In this document: one piece after another, positions 28,075 to 37,322 of the stretch
Layout: every line of letters starts with the position of its first letter
Numbering within the stretch: the first letter of the stretch is position 1
Assembly (NCBI RefSeq): GCF_016599855.1
Contig: NZ_CP067041.1
Span: forward strand, 4,774,001-4,838,000
Direction: 5' to 3'
DNA from: Bradyrhizobium diazoefficiens
GTDB lineage: Bacteria; Pseudomonadota; Alphaproteobacteria; Rhizobiales; Xanthobacteraceae
Length of the DNA: 64,000 bases
Made by a program: the position numbers and the translations under genes
Notes under the pieces: generated by a model
The model's input: only the letters and a program-made list of their open reading frames with translations
Databases searched by the model: none
Told to the model about the DNA's origin: nothing

Positions 28075-28293
28075 TGTTGATCCCCTCGATCACGATCGAC
28101 GTGATGCCGACCTGATGGCATTGCGTGCCGTATGCTGCTTATTCAGCATTCGCCCCGTTCATCCGAGGCCTTCTCCGGAACGGCAGCTAAAGCTGCGTCG
28201 ATCCCCTTGATCGCCTGTACAATCACCTTAGGGTGTTATTGTTTGAAGAAATATCTTCATTGTGGGAACAAGACTGTTCGCAAAGGGAGATCA

Positions 28294-29295
28294 ATGATGG
28301 ACCTGCTCGAAGACATGTTGACCTTTGTCAAGGTGGTTGAGGCGCAGAGCTTTACCGGTGCGGCAACGCGGCTAGGCGTCGCAAAATCCGTAGTCAGCCG
28401 ACGGATAGGTGAGCTGGAAGGCCGCTTCGGCGTGAACTTATTCCATCGTACGACCCGCCGGCTTAGCACTACGGAGATTGGTCAAGCCTACTACGAGCGT
28501 GCTCAAAGAATATTGGCCGATGTGGCGGAAGCAGAAACCGCCGTCCGAAGCTTACAGGTCGAGTTGATCGGTAAGCTCCGCATCGCGGCACCGATGTCGT
28601 TTGGGATCCTGCATTTGGCTCCGGCCATCATTGAGTTTCTTCAGCGACACAAAGAGCTAGAGATCGAACTCAATCTAAACGACAGAACAGTCGACTTGGT
28701 GAGTGAGGGCTTCGATCTGGCGATCCGTATCGGTCACCTGAAGGACTCTACTCTAATTGCGCGGACTCTCGCGCCGAGCCGCCGAATCATGTGCGCGAGC
28801 CCAGATTACCTAGCTCGCAAGGGCATCCCGAATTCTCCCGGGGATCTGTTCGTCAACGACCATGATTGCCTGCTCTACACCAACCGACCGGTCGCCGAGC
28901 AATGGCAGTTTCCAGATTTCGGTAAAGATACTCGAACAACTGGCCGACGTTTGGCAGTGAACAATGGCGACGTGCTGCGACAGGCCGCCCTCGCCGGCCT
29001 CGGTTTGGTCGTCTTGCCGACGTTTCTTGTGTCCACTCAATTGAGCCGCGGCGAACTGATACATGTTTTGACAGAATACGACCCACGCGCGACGTCCATT
29101 TATGCGCTTTGGTCGCCGAACCGCCAGTTGTCTGCAAAGGTCCGCACCCTAGTCGACTTCTTGGCGGAGCGTTTCGGTCCGCGACCGTATTGGGACGAGG
29201 CTATCGACGTTGCTCGTCTGCGCGGACAGCATCCCTCCCTTTCGGCATTAACCGCCGCGGAATCCCGAAAGGCGGAGTCAACAAATGTGACTTGA
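28294..29295 (+). CDS. LysR-family transcriptional regulator
   Basis: About 333 residues from the ATG at 28294, which has GGGAG 4 bases upstream; the frame is open to 28132 but the extra part is not LysR-like. The helix-turn-helix reads MLTFVKVVEAQSFTGAATRLG, then AKSVVSRRIGELEGRFGVNL. The protein is strikingly similar to the LysR protein at 49.7 kb along the whole length (for example KLRIAAPMSFGILHLAPAI against RLKVAAPMSFGVQHLAPAV), so the two are paralogues. The divergent neighbour is the four-helix membrane protein. Confidence 0.92.
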   Translation: MMDLLEDMLTFVKVVEAQSFTGAATRLGVAKSVVSRRIGELEGRFGVNLFHRTTRRLSTTEIGQAYYERAQRILADVAEAETAVRSLQVELIGKLRIAAPMSFGILHLAPAIIEFLQRHKELEIELNLNDRTVDLVSEGFDLAIRIGHLKDSTLIARTLAPSRRIMCASPDYLARKGIPNSPGDLFVNDHDCLLYTNRPVAEQWQFPDFGKDTRTTGRRLAVNNGDVLRQAALAGLGLVVLPTFLVSTQLSRGELIHVLTEYDPRATSIYALWSPNRQLSAKVRTLVDFLAERFGPRPYWDEAIDVARLRGQHPSLSALTAAESRKAESTNVT

Positions 29296-29357
29296 TGTCT
29301 CGCGGCGGAGAAAGACAGCAGCGGCCATGGCTCGGAGCGGTCTCCGCGGGAGGCCTA

Positions 29358-29510
29358 AGTTACGTACCGTTGTTGCCCTTCGATGCGGCTAAGACGCGAT
29401 CACGCGGTCTCGGCGTGTGTCTAAGGGCGGATCTCAGTTAGTTCCGCGACCGCATTGCTTATCGCTGGCGCAACCAGCGGGGGCGCCAGCTGACGGATGC
29501 CTGCCGGCTT
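29358..29510 (-). pseudogene. Scrap of a molybdenum hydroxylase large-subunit gene
   Basis: The frame reads NKPAGIRQLAPPLVAPAISN, then AVAELTEIR, with stops shortly after. The intact large subunit at 37.8 kb ends NKPTGVGQMATPLVAPAISN, then AIAELTGVRLRHTPMLPERVLASL. The scrap is clearly homologous at both DNA and protein level and represents the last 50 codons of a second copy. The rest of the gene is absent. Confidence 0.75.
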
Positions 29511-29707
29511 GTTTCGGGGCGTAGGGCATATCTGCGCATGACAAGGTAACCATAGAAGCTTCCTTTGTAGGCGGATAGGCTGGAGCGGGAGCGCGCAGAT
29601 TGAGCATGCTCTTTGGTCGGTACGACGGACAATTTCCCGGGAGAAGGGGTATTAATGACAGCCGAGCGCGGTCTGCCCGAAATCTCCGTCCTGCTTCATC
29701 GCAGTGG

Positions 29708-30256
29708 TCATATGGAAATGTATTCCTTCACGACTTCGTGCAGGCCTTGTCTAAAGCGCCGAGCGTTCTGGACGTAGCGTTCTGCCGTCTCCGCCAGTTT
29801 TTTTGCCGTCTCAGGATCGACGGCCCCGACGACCCTTGCCGGCATGCCAACGATCAAGGAATTGTCCGGAAACACTTTTCCTTCCGTCACGAGTGCCCTC
29901 GCACCCACAATGGAGTTCGCGCCGATTCGCGCATGGTTCAACACCGTCGCACCCATGCCGATCAGTGTGTTCCGACCGATTTCACAGCCGTGAAGAATTG
30001 CGGAATGACCGACTGTGCAACCCGCCCCAATCTTCAAAGGAACGCATTTGTCGGTGTGCACCAGAACGCCGTCCTGAAGGTTGGTTCGCTCTTCGATGTC
30101 GATTAGTTCATTGTCGCCGCGTAAGACGGCTCCGAACCAGATTCCGACATCTATGCCCAATCGGACTTTTCCGATGACTTGCGCGCCGGGAGCGATCCAA
30201 TATCGCCAGGGATCCACAATTTCTGGATGGTCGTTGTCGAGCGCATAGATAGGCAT
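29708..30256 (-). CDS. Gamma-carbonic anhydrase-like hexapeptide-repeat protein
   Basis: About 182 residues from an ATG preceded by GGGGGGAGAC. The left-handed beta-helix repeats are clear: IGKVRLGIDVGIWFGAVLRGDNELIDIEERTNLQDG is followed by CTVGHSAILHGCEIG and GANSIVGARALVTEG. Metal ligands expected in the family are present in VLVHTDK and GHSAILHG. Relatives are YrdA, PaaY and CaiE, whose roles range from carbonic anhydrase to thioesterase. It stands alone between the LysR gene and the glutathionyl-hydroquinone reductase gene. Exact reaction unknown. Confidence 0.87.
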   Translation of the reverse strand: MPIYALDNDHPEIVDPWRYWIAPGAQVIGKVRLGIDVGIWFGAVLRGDNELIDIEERTNLQDGVLVHTDKCVPLKIGAGCTVGHSAILHGCEIGRNTLIGMGATVLNHARIGANSIVGARALVTEGKVFPDNSLIVGMPARVVGAVDPETAKKLAETAERYVQNARRFRQGLHEVVKEYISI

Positions 30257-30522
30257 AGTCTCCCCCCAATCAACTGGTCTCGAAACCCCAAGCAGCGTCA
30301 ATCACCCGCGACGTCTGCAGTCTTCGCCCCTGGTCGCCACCAGAAAGGTTGGCAACATGGCCACGCCCAGACCTGCTTCGGCGCCTTGGAGCAACGCTTC
30401 GCCGCTGTCAGCTCGGAAACGGCCTGTCATAAGTTGGATATCTGGCGACGTTGGGCGAGGAAAAGCCAAAACGAACGGTCATACGGGCTGGGTCCACGAC
30501 GTCCCGCGTTGCATGCACGCCG

Positions 30523-31539
30523 CTAGACGGCCGCCCTCTGCCGAACGATGATTTCGAGAGCGGTAGGGGCCCCGCGACCATGCGGCAAGCTAAAGTCGAC
30601 ATCCGGTCCAATCGGGACTATGCGTTTCGGATTAACGGTTTCGTGGCTCTGGTAGTAGTGAAGTTTGATATGATCGAAGTTCGTTGTCCTGCGGACCCCG
30701 GGCCACTGGTAAAGCTCGCGGGTATAAGCCCAGAGATTGGGATAGTCGACTAGCCGGCGGATGTTGCATTTGAAGTGCCCCACGTAAACCAAGTCGAAGC
30801 GCACAAGCGTCGTGAACAAACGCCAATCCGCTTCGGTGATCACGTCACCGCAAAGATACCGCTGTTTTGCAAGCAGCCGCTCAAGGCGGTCGAGGGTTTC
30901 GAACAAGGGCAGCACCGCCTCCTCGTACGCTTCCTGTGTGGTAGCGAAACCCGCCCGGTACACGCCGTTGTTAACCCGAGTGTAGACCTCTTCATTGACC
31001 TGGTCGATCACCTTCCGCAGGTGGCTAGGATAGTAATCACCCGCCGTTGCGCCGATCTCGTCGAAGGTAGAATTCAGCATGCGGATGATCTCGGGTGACT
31101 CGTTCGAGACGATCTTTCCGGTCTTCTTGTCCCATAGGACTGGAACCGTGACTCGGCCCGAATAGCTTGGGGCAGCCGAAGAATACACCTCATAGAGACG
31201 ACGAGCGCCGTTCACCGGATCCCCGCTAACCCCGTCGCCTTCTTCGAAGGTCCAACCTTCCGAGCCCATGAGCCAATGCACAATCGAGACAGAGATAGCA
31301 TCCTCAAGACCCTTAATAACCTGGAAAATGAGGGTGCGATGAGCCCATGGACATGCCAAGGAGACGTACAGGTGATAGCGCCCGGTCTCGGCGCGAAAAC
31401 CTCCTGACCCGGAAGGACCCGGCTTACCATCGGCGGTTATCCAGTTGCGAAATTGGCTTTCGGACCGAACGAATCGCCCTCCGTCGGCCGCGCTGTCCAA
31501 CCGACGATCGTGCCAACGACCGTCTAACATTAGTCCCAT
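30523..31539 (-). CDS. Glutathionyl-hydroquinone reductase (YqjG/PcpF type)
   Basis: About 338 residues of the Xi-class glutathione transferase group, which removes glutathione from glutathionyl-hydroquinones, as PcpF does in pentachlorophenol breakdown. The N-terminal phrase FRNWITADGKPGPSG leads to the active-site Cys in LYVSLACPWAHRT (residue 63). The C-terminal all-helical domain has YLCGDVITEADWRLFTTLVRFD and HFKCNIRRLVDYPNLW. The start at 31539 has GAGGCGAG upstream. A second, diverged copy lies at 54.7 kb. It may serve the glutathione-linked aromatic pathway at 42-50 kb, though 11 kb away. Confidence 0.92.
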   Translation of the reverse strand: MGLMLDGRWHDRRLDSAADGGRFVRSESQFRNWITADGKPGPSGSGGFRAETGRYHLYVSLACPWAHRTLIFQVIKGLEDAISVSIVHWLMGSEGWTFEEGDGVSGDPVNGARRLYEVYSSAAPSYSGRVTVPVLWDKKTGKIVSNESPEIIRMLNSTFDEIGATAGDYYPSHLRKVIDQVNEEVYTRVNNGVYRAGFATTQEAYEEAVLPLFETLDRLERLLAKQRYLCGDVITEADWRLFTTLVRFDLVYVGHFKCNIRRLVDYPNLWAYTRELYQWPGVRRTTNFDHIKLHYYQSHETVNPKRIVPIGPDVDFSLPHGRGAPTALEIIVRQRAAV

Positions 31540-31789
31540 CTGAACTCGCCTCATCAAAGGAACATTCAACGATATTCTAGATCCCGCCGCACCGAAGGCG
31601 AGCGCCGATACCAACTCAATAGACGGATAGGGTCGACGAGAAAATCCACAATCAGGCGAACTAACTGTTCCTAGAATTAGAACCAGTCCGGCGATATTCG
31701 AGAAAGTCCCGGTATATTCCTGATAGCCGAACCTAGAGCTTCCGCGCGACGCAGATCTGGCGCTGACCCGACTTCGCTATAGATTGGTA

Positions 31790-32214
31790 TCGCAAATCAA
31801 ATCCGAACATGTCCATGGTGGAGACCTCCCAGGATCGGACGGCAGATTCCCGGTCCGCTCGGCACCGCGAGGACCGGGGCATCCTTGTGCAATGACCAAT
31901 TGTAGTAAGCGCGGCGACGTCGGCCGATTACGAATACCTATAGATCGAACTCTTCGGACCAATATCTCACCGAAGGTCACGTCCATATCAGGAATCAGAT
32001 AGCCGGGAGCTTGGTCCGAGCCGCAAGGCTTTCGTGAGCTGATTTGCGATCCATTCCGCGGTCGAATGCGCTGTGACGGCAAACCATAGTATCTGTCGTC
32101 GGCGATGCCCCGCTGATCAATAGGCCATACAGCAGACCAACGGAGACCGTCGGCACGGCGAACAGATCCATCGCGACAATCCCGTCCGCATAGGGTAAGC
32201 GCTGTTCCGGACAC
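31790..32214 (-). pseudogene. Integrase-core transposase remnant
   Basis: The start MDLFAVPTVSVGLLYGLLIS and, in a shifted frame, DMDVTFGEILVRRVRSIGIRN followed by RPTSPR match the common Rhizobiales integrase (where one finds DRDAVYGEIFIRRVRSMGIRD). The reading frame changes at least twice, and the catalytic Glu part is missing. It is the core of a lost insertion sequence beside the IS66 element. Confidence 0.7.
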
Positions 32215-32239
32215 ACGGGTCCGAGATGTTAGCGGATCT

Positions 32240-32476
32240 CTATGTGTTTCGTTTCTGGAGGGCTGCGAGCCGTTTCGCCTCAGCTAACGCTGCAGCTTTG
32301 GTTTTAAATGGACCAACGTCGTGTTCTTGCCTGTCGGGAAGCCAAACAGGCAAGAACCACCAACCGCCCGGGCGGTAACTCTTGCTGTTCCTTATCGATC
32401 CAACGTGTTCGGCTGTAAACCAACCGGGATCAATCCCGTCCTGTTGCCATAAGATATTCTGGTCGGTCACTGGCAC
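32240..32476 (-). CDS. Small hypothetical protein next to IS66
   Basis: A 78-residue frame whose ATG lies 46 bases beyond the stop of the IS66 TnpC gene, read in the same direction. It is rich in Trp and aromatic residues (GGWWFLPVWLPD) and ends in a Lys/Ala helix (FKTKAAALAEAKRLAALQK). No family is recognised. It could be a genuine small gene truncated by the IS66 insertion, or a chance frame. Confidence 0.4.
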   Translation of the reverse strand: MPVTDQNILWQQDGIDPGWFTAEHVGSIRNSKSYRPGGWWFLPVWLPDRQEHDVGPFKTKAAALAEAKRLAALQKRNT

Positions 32477-32522
32477 GCCTCACGAACGTTGGTTCGTCGA
32501 TTTGCTTCGCTCAGGCTGGATT

Positions 32523-34031
32523 CTAGCCGCGTCGATAGGCCCATGGCAACAAACCGTCGAGCTGGCGGTTCGGGTGACCGCCGACGATCCTGGTGAGAAC
32601 ATCGGTAATGTAGGCCAGCGGGTCGACATGATTCAGCTTGCAGGTTTCGATCAGGGAGGCGATGACAGCCCAGTGCTGGGCACCGCCGTCAGAACCTGCG
32701 AACAATGCGTTTTTCCTGTTGAGCGTAATCGGACGAATCGAACGTTCCACGACATTGTTGTCTAGCTCGATACGGCCGTCATCGATGAAGCGCGTCAGGC
32801 CCTCCCAGCGTGAGAGACCATAGCGGATTGCGTCGGCCAGCTTGCCCTTTTGGCTGATCAAGCCGAGTTTGGTTCGCAGCCATTTCTGTAGTGCATCGGC
32901 GAGTGGCCGAACTTTTTTGTATCGAACGAGACGACGCTCCTCGGCGCTGCGGCCGCGGATGTCCTTCTCGATCGCATAGAACTCGGCGATATGCTTGAGC
33001 GCCTCGCTTGCAATGGGCGCGGGACCAGGTGTGGCAAGTTCGTAGAAGTTACGCCGCATATGCGACCAGCAGAATGCAAGCTGAACGTCGCCACGCTCGG
33101 CGAGCTTGCCATAGCCGGCATAGCCATCGACCTGCAGGATCCCCTTGAAGCCTGCGAGATGAGCGATCGGTCGATCGGCTTTGCGATCGGGGGCATAGAC
33201 ATAGGCGACGCCCGGCGGATCGGCGCTGCCCCATGGCCGGTCGTCCGCGGCATAGGCCCAGAGCTGACCGGTCTTGGTGCGCCCGCGGCCGGGATCGAGC
33301 ACCGGCATCGTCGTCTCGTCGGCGAACAGCTTCGTCCGTTGCCTGAGCTTGCCAAGGAGGCGCTCATGCAATGGGCGCAGGTGGAAGGCTGCCTGCCCCA
33401 CCCAGTCCGCCAACGTCGAACGATCGAGTTCAATGCCCTGGCGGGCGTAAATCTGCGCCTGCCGGTAGAGCGGCAGGTGATCGGCATATTTTGAGACCAG
33501 GACCTGAGCGACGGTGGCCTCGGTCGGCAATCCGCCCTCGATCAGCCTGGCCGGCGCCGGCACCTGCATGACGCCGTCCTCGCAGGCCCGGCAGGCGTAT
33601 TTGGGACGCCGGGTCACGAGGATCCGGAACTGCGCCGGGACCAGGTCCAACCGCTCGCTCTTATCCTCGCCGATCCGGTGCAACTCGCCCTGGCAGCAGG
33701 GACAGGTCTTGTCCTCTATGTCGACGACGACCTCGATCCGCGGCAGGTGCGTCGGCAAGGCACCACGGTTGCCGCGGCGCTTGCGAGCCCGCGCCTCACG
33801 GCCTTCAGGTATGCTAATGTCTTGCGCCGTCTCGCTGTACGCCGCGACCTGCTCGACGTCTTCTAGACCCAGCAGCATCTGATCTTCAGGCAGCGTCTCC
33901 GCCCGCCGGCCAAACCGATGCCGCTGCAATTCCTTGATGATCTGACGCAGCCGTTCGCTCTCGCACCGCTCGGCGAGCAGCATCGCTTTCAGCGTCTCGG
34001 GATCGTCAGGCAGGGCGTCACTCACACCCAA
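32523..34031 (-). CDS. tnpC: IS66 transposase TnpC
   Basis: A 502-residue DDE transposase of the IS66 family. An N-terminal leucine-zipper-like part (AERCESERLRQIIKELQRHRFGRR) precedes a zinc-finger-like region with CPCCQGEL and CRACEDG, then the core. The acidic residues are in LFADETTMPVLDPG, LQVDGYAGYGKL and ELDNNVVERSIRPITLNRKN. The tail ADVLTRI-like (ITDVLTRIVGGHPNRQLDGLLPW) is the usual TnpC end. No frameshift. It follows tnpB by 74 bases. Confidence 0.95.
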   Translation of the reverse strand: MGVSDALPDDPETLKAMLLAERCESERLRQIIKELQRHRFGRRAETLPEDQMLLGLEDVEQVAAYSETAQDISIPEGREARARKRRGNRGALPTHLPRIEVVVDIEDKTCPCCQGELHRIGEDKSERLDLVPAQFRILVTRRPKYACRACEDGVMQVPAPARLIEGGLPTEATVAQVLVSKYADHLPLYRQAQIYARQGIELDRSTLADWVGQAAFHLRPLHERLLGKLRQRTKLFADETTMPVLDPGRGRTKTGQLWAYAADDRPWGSADPPGVAYVYAPDRKADRPIAHLAGFKGILQVDGYAGYGKLAERGDVQLAFCWSHMRRNFYELATPGPAPIASEALKHIAEFYAIEKDIRGRSAEERRLVRYKKVRPLADALQKWLRTKLGLISQKGKLADAIRYGLSRWEGLTRFIDDGRIELDNNVVERSIRPITLNRKNALFAGSDGGAQHWAVIASLIETCKLNHVDPLAYITDVLTRIVGGHPNRQLDGLLPWAYRRG

Positions 34032-34105
34032 TTCAGAGCATATTCGCCGCCATCTGGCGACGCGTCCGACGCTCCTGATTCATTTCGCCGCACCGCTGCC
34101 AACAA

Positions 34106-34462
34106 CTATCCAGCTTGCTTTGGCGCCGGCGTCTCCCGTGCCTCATGCACAAGCCGCCAGTCGAGGCCTTCCAGCAGCGCCGACAATTGCGCCGCCGACA
34201 GACGCATCACACCGTCCTCGATCTTCGGCCAGCGGAAGATCCCATCTTCGAGCCTCTTGGCGAACAGACACAAACCCGTTCCGTCCCAGAACACCAGCTT
34301 GATCCGGTCCGCCCGCTTGGCCCGGAACACATAGACAGCTCCCGAGAATGGATCTGCCCGCATGTTCTCACGCACCAGGGTCGCAAGCCCCTCCATGCCC
34401 TTGCGGAAGTCTACCGGTTTGGTCGCCACCATCACCCGGACCGCACCCGACGGACCGATCAC
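34106..34462 (-). CDS. tnpB: IS66 accessory protein TnpB
   Basis: A 118-residue protein with the unmistakable TnpB pattern: KPVDFRKGMEGLA, DPFSGAVYVFRAKRADRIKLV and WDGTGLCLFAKRLEDGIFRWP. The start overlaps the stop of tnpA by 4 bases (ATGA-type coupling), as usual in IS66. Required together with TnpA and TnpC for transposition of the element. Confidence 0.95.
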   Translation of the reverse strand: MIGPSGAVRVMVATKPVDFRKGMEGLATLVRENMRADPFSGAVYVFRAKRADRIKLVFWDGTGLCLFAKRLEDGIFRWPKIEDGVMRLSAAQLSALLEGLDWRLVHEARETPAPKQAG

Positions 34463-34896
34463 CGGTTCGCCTTCAGCGCCTGGACGATCGACGCAATCAT
34501 CGTCGGATCCGCACCACGACCGGCCCGGATCGTAATGCCGTCAACTTCGATCTCGATGATCCCGGAATCCGCCTTGGCCTTGCAGCGCAGCGCTTTGCGC
34601 TCCCGGTCAACAGCAGGCGCGGGCATCACGGCATCCACCACCGCTGGCACAAACTGTACTTCTTCCGCTTCGGAATGACCGCCCGCTGCTTCTCGCAACT
34701 GACGTCGCCAGCCAAACAACTGCTGCGGCGACAATCCATGCCGTCGTGCTACCGAACAGACCGAGTCGCCGCTCGCAACGATCTCAGCAACAATCTGCGC
34801 TTTGTCCTCGTCGCTCCACTTCCGTCGACGACCGGCTCCGGTGAAGACCTCAAGCCGCCGCACTGGCTCCGTGATAGCAGTATGCACTGTGTCCAT
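34459..34896 (-). CDS. tnpA: IS66 accessory protein TnpA
   Basis: A 145-residue helix-turn-helix protein: RRRKWSDEDKAQIVAEIVASGD, then SVCSVARRHGLSPQQLFGWRRQLRE, a typical IS3/IS66 transposase orfA DNA-binding domain. The tail with GIIEIEVDGITIRAGRGAD is that of IS66 TnpA. It is the first gene of the element and overlaps tnpB. A degraded relative is found at 21.1 kb. Confidence 0.95.
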   Translation of the reverse strand: MDTVHTAITEPVRRLEVFTGAGRRRKWSDEDKAQIVAEIVASGDSVCSVARRHGLSPQQLFGWRRQLREAAGGHSEAEEVQFVPAVVDAVMPAPAVDRERKALRCKAKADSGIIEIEVDGITIRAGRGADPTMIASIVQALKANR

Positions 34897-34976
34897 TCTA
34901 AGCCTAACGGTTCAAACAAACCGCAGACTCGCAGATCACCCCGTCATCCGGTAGGTGGCCCTTGAACAGCGCTTAC

Positions 34977-35468
34977 CGCATAGCTGCGGAGGACCGCTTT
35001 CCATCCCTGCGGGGGTGGTCCCTCTTCCGTGCCATTTACATGGCGACGCTGGTCCGGCCGACATAGATGCCGAGCTTCAGAAGTTCACCATGGGTTCTCG
35101 GCGTCCCCACAAAGGGTTGGCGATGCTTTCGCGGATCCTCCAGCGCCTTTCCAAGGACACCGTCAGTCGACGCGTCGTCCTCGAGCTTTCGTAGCCTATC
35201 GCTGAGCGCCGCTGCGATAGGTTAGGATGCGTGCCGCGCGACGAAATCAGTCGCACTCCGCACATCGCTAAAAGAACGCTTCAATTCCCAAGGAAATCGA
35301 TGCGCATCCTATGTCCCGCCTATCGCTATATCGCAACGCGCCGTCAGATCGGACGACAACAGCCGCCGGCGCGCGACCAAGACAATCGAGAGCTGCAACA
35401 GGACGCTTACGATTTTCGGCTCATGGCCAACACATCCAATGTCTCAGCATTTTCGCGCGCTCTCCGGC
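34977..35468. other. Gene-free stretch
   Basis: Between the IS66 end and the amidohydrolase stop I see no gene. A short rightward frame holds DIDAELQKFTMGSRRPHKGL, which reminds me of sequence that often follows rhizobial integrase genes; this is too weak to annotate. Confidence 0.4.
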
Positions 35469-37178
35469 TCAGCGAGCCAACGACGCATACGGCCCAGCCG
35501 CGTACACTATCCTGCCATCCATGATGGTAAGGACCGATCGTATGTTACCGATTTCATCGGTAGGAACGCGCATTAGATCGCCATCAAGCACTGCGAGGTC
35601 CGCGAGCTTGCCAACTTCAAGCGAGCCGCGCTTGTCGTCGTCGCGTACCAGCCATGCCGAGTTCAAAGTGTACATGCGCAACGCTTGCTCCCTGGTGAGT
35701 GCGAGGCTGGGGTCTCGTTCAACCGAGTCCGCCACGGCATGCCCGTCGATTTGAAAACGAAGCGCCAGCATTGTGTTGAAAGGCGATACGCGCGTGGCAT
35801 CGGTACCGCCTGCAACGATGAGGCCGGCATCCCACGCGAGCCTTGCGGGTGGACCCAATTTTGCCTTGGCATCCCCAACAATCTGCCGCAGTTGCGGCGC
35901 CTCGAAGTAAAGATTCTGCTGAACATTGTAGGCCAGCCCCAGCGCCTTCATCCGCGCGAAGGTGCGCGCGGTCCCTGTCGAAATGTGGGCGATGTTCCAG
36001 CGCAAGCCGGCGATCGGATGCTTCTCCACCACTTTTTCGAGGACATCGAGAATGTGGTTGGCGGCATCATCGGTATAGGCGTGTATCTCGAGCAAGTATC
36101 CGCGCTGCGCGGCCCAACTCGCGACGTCGAAGAAGCGCTTTTCCGCTTCTGCCGAAGGCGCGAAGCCAGGATCCAACCGGGTGCCGTCGTTCATTCCGAA
36201 GACCACGATTTCGCCCAAGCCCGCGAAATGTAGCATCTCATCCCCAAACCCTGGCGGGGTATAGGCCAGAGTCTGACGGTACCAGTCCGGCTCATTCTGC
36301 GGTGATTGAGCAGATATTCGGAAAGCGACCCGGACCGGCAGGCGATTTTCTCGCCGCAGCGCGAACACCGGGTCATAAACCTCCGCGCCCGAGCCTCCAC
36401 CTGCGGCATCGACGATGCCGGTTACACCGTAACTGCTGAGGAGTTTAAGGAATTCCAGCAGTGACGCCTTGCGTTGTTTGTTGTCGATCTTAGAAATCTG
36501 CGCCAACAGAGCGGAAAAGGGTCCGATTCCACCCTTGAGTGCGCCCGTAGGCTGACCAGATCCGTCCCGCTCAATGGTCACGCCAGGAGGCAGTTTCGGC
36601 GATGGTCCGGAGAGTTCTAATGCCTCAATACCAATCCTGTTCAAGACTGCCCAATCATATTGGAATTGAACGATCACAGGATGTCCAGGGACCGCTTTGG
36701 TGAGGTCGGCGGAGTTTGGTGCGCGCTTCTCCCGAAACTGATCCGGGTGCCAGCCGCCACCGACGACGAGCCACTGCCCTCCAGGACGTTTGGCGGCTTC
36801 ATTGGTCAGAATTTCGAGACCAGTTGCAAGCGTTGCAACGTTATTCCAATGCACCTCGAAATTGTAGCTCTGACCGCCGCGAATTGCATGAATATGCGCG
36901 TCCGTCATGCCAGGGATAACAGTTCGGCCCCCGAGATCGACTATCCTTCCTTCGGCGCATTTGTATTTGGCGACATCGCGGTCGCTGCCGACCGCGATGA
37001 TGCGATTCATCCGAATAGCGATAGCCTCAGCAACGCTGTCGCTCTTATCGACTGTTAAAACCTTCCCGTGCAGCAATACGGTGTCCGCCAAGCCATCGCA
37101 CCCGGCGGCCATTGCTGGACACGTAAGCGCTGCAACGAGGAGAACGCCAATCGAAGTCCTGGAACTCATAAAGGTCAT
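35469..37178 (-). CDS. Exported YtcJ-like amidohydrolase
   Basis: About 569 residues of the amidohydrolase superfamily (Amidohydro_3, YtcJ type). A signal peptide precedes the body (SSRTSIGVLLVAALTCPAMAAG). Metal ligands: HxH in GMTDAHIHAIRGG, His in LLEIHAYTDDA, His in RWNIAHIST, and Asp in IVAGGTDATRVSPF. The C-terminus shows the usual second beta-sandwich part (GSLEVGKLADLAVLDGDLM). The start is uncertain: ATGs at 37178 and 37169 are both close to the signal peptide and neither has a strong ribosome site. The substrate cannot be inferred; relatives hydrolyse amide or cyclic amide bonds. The gene stands alone. Confidence 0.85.
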   Translation of the reverse strand: MTFMSSRTSIGVLLVAALTCPAMAAGCDGLADTVLLHGKVLTVDKSDSVAEAIAIRMNRIIAVGSDRDVAKYKCAEGRIVDLGGRTVIPGMTDAHIHAIRGGQSYNFEVHWNNVATLATGLEILTNEAAKRPGGQWLVVGGGWHPDQFREKRAPNSADLTKAVPGHPVIVQFQYDWAVLNRIGIEALELSGPSPKLPPGVTIERDGSGQPTGALKGGIGPFSALLAQISKIDNKQRKASLLEFLKLLSSYGVTGIVDAAGGGSGAEVYDPVFALRRENRLPVRVAFRISAQSPQNEPDWYRQTLAYTPPGFGDEMLHFAGLGEIVVFGMNDGTRLDPGFAPSAEAEKRFFDVASWAAQRGYLLEIHAYTDDAANHILDVLEKVVEKHPIAGLRWNIAHISTGTARTFARMKALGLAYNVQQNLYFEAPQLRQIVGDAKAKLGPPARLAWDAGLIVAGGTDATRVSPFNTMLALRFQIDGHAVADSVERDPSLALTREQALRMYTLNSAWLVRDDDKRGSLEVGKLADLAVLDGDLMRVPTDEIGNIRSVLTIMDGRIVYAAGPYASLAR

Positions 37179-37322
37179 CCATTGATGGATGACTTTGCGA
37201 ATCCGAGTGGGTGGTGTGCAGGTCGCGGTCGATGTGGCAAGCATTTGCCTCTCCGGTTCATGGCTGTCGTGATTAACGAGACAATTGCCGACACAATCCT
37301 GTGTAGGTCGAGGTTCAGTACG

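Larger units (their letters stand above)
32523..34976 (-). mobile_element. IS66-family insertion sequence
   Basis: The three standard genes tnpA, tnpB and tnpC are present in order and intact. The right end is given by the IS66-type terminus GTAAGCG (34970-34976 read inward), followed by TGTTCAAGGGCC. At the other side, I see no matching GTAAGCG terminus within the 300 bases after tnpC, so the left boundary is uncertain and that end may be deleted. If so, the element cannot move by itself. Confidence 0.75.

Noticed and set aside
31660..31690. Imperfect palindrome around CTGTTCCTAGAATTAGAACCAG-like sequence upstream of the hydroquinone reductase
   Set aside because: The symmetry is partial and it has no second copy in the window; no regulator gene is adjacent.
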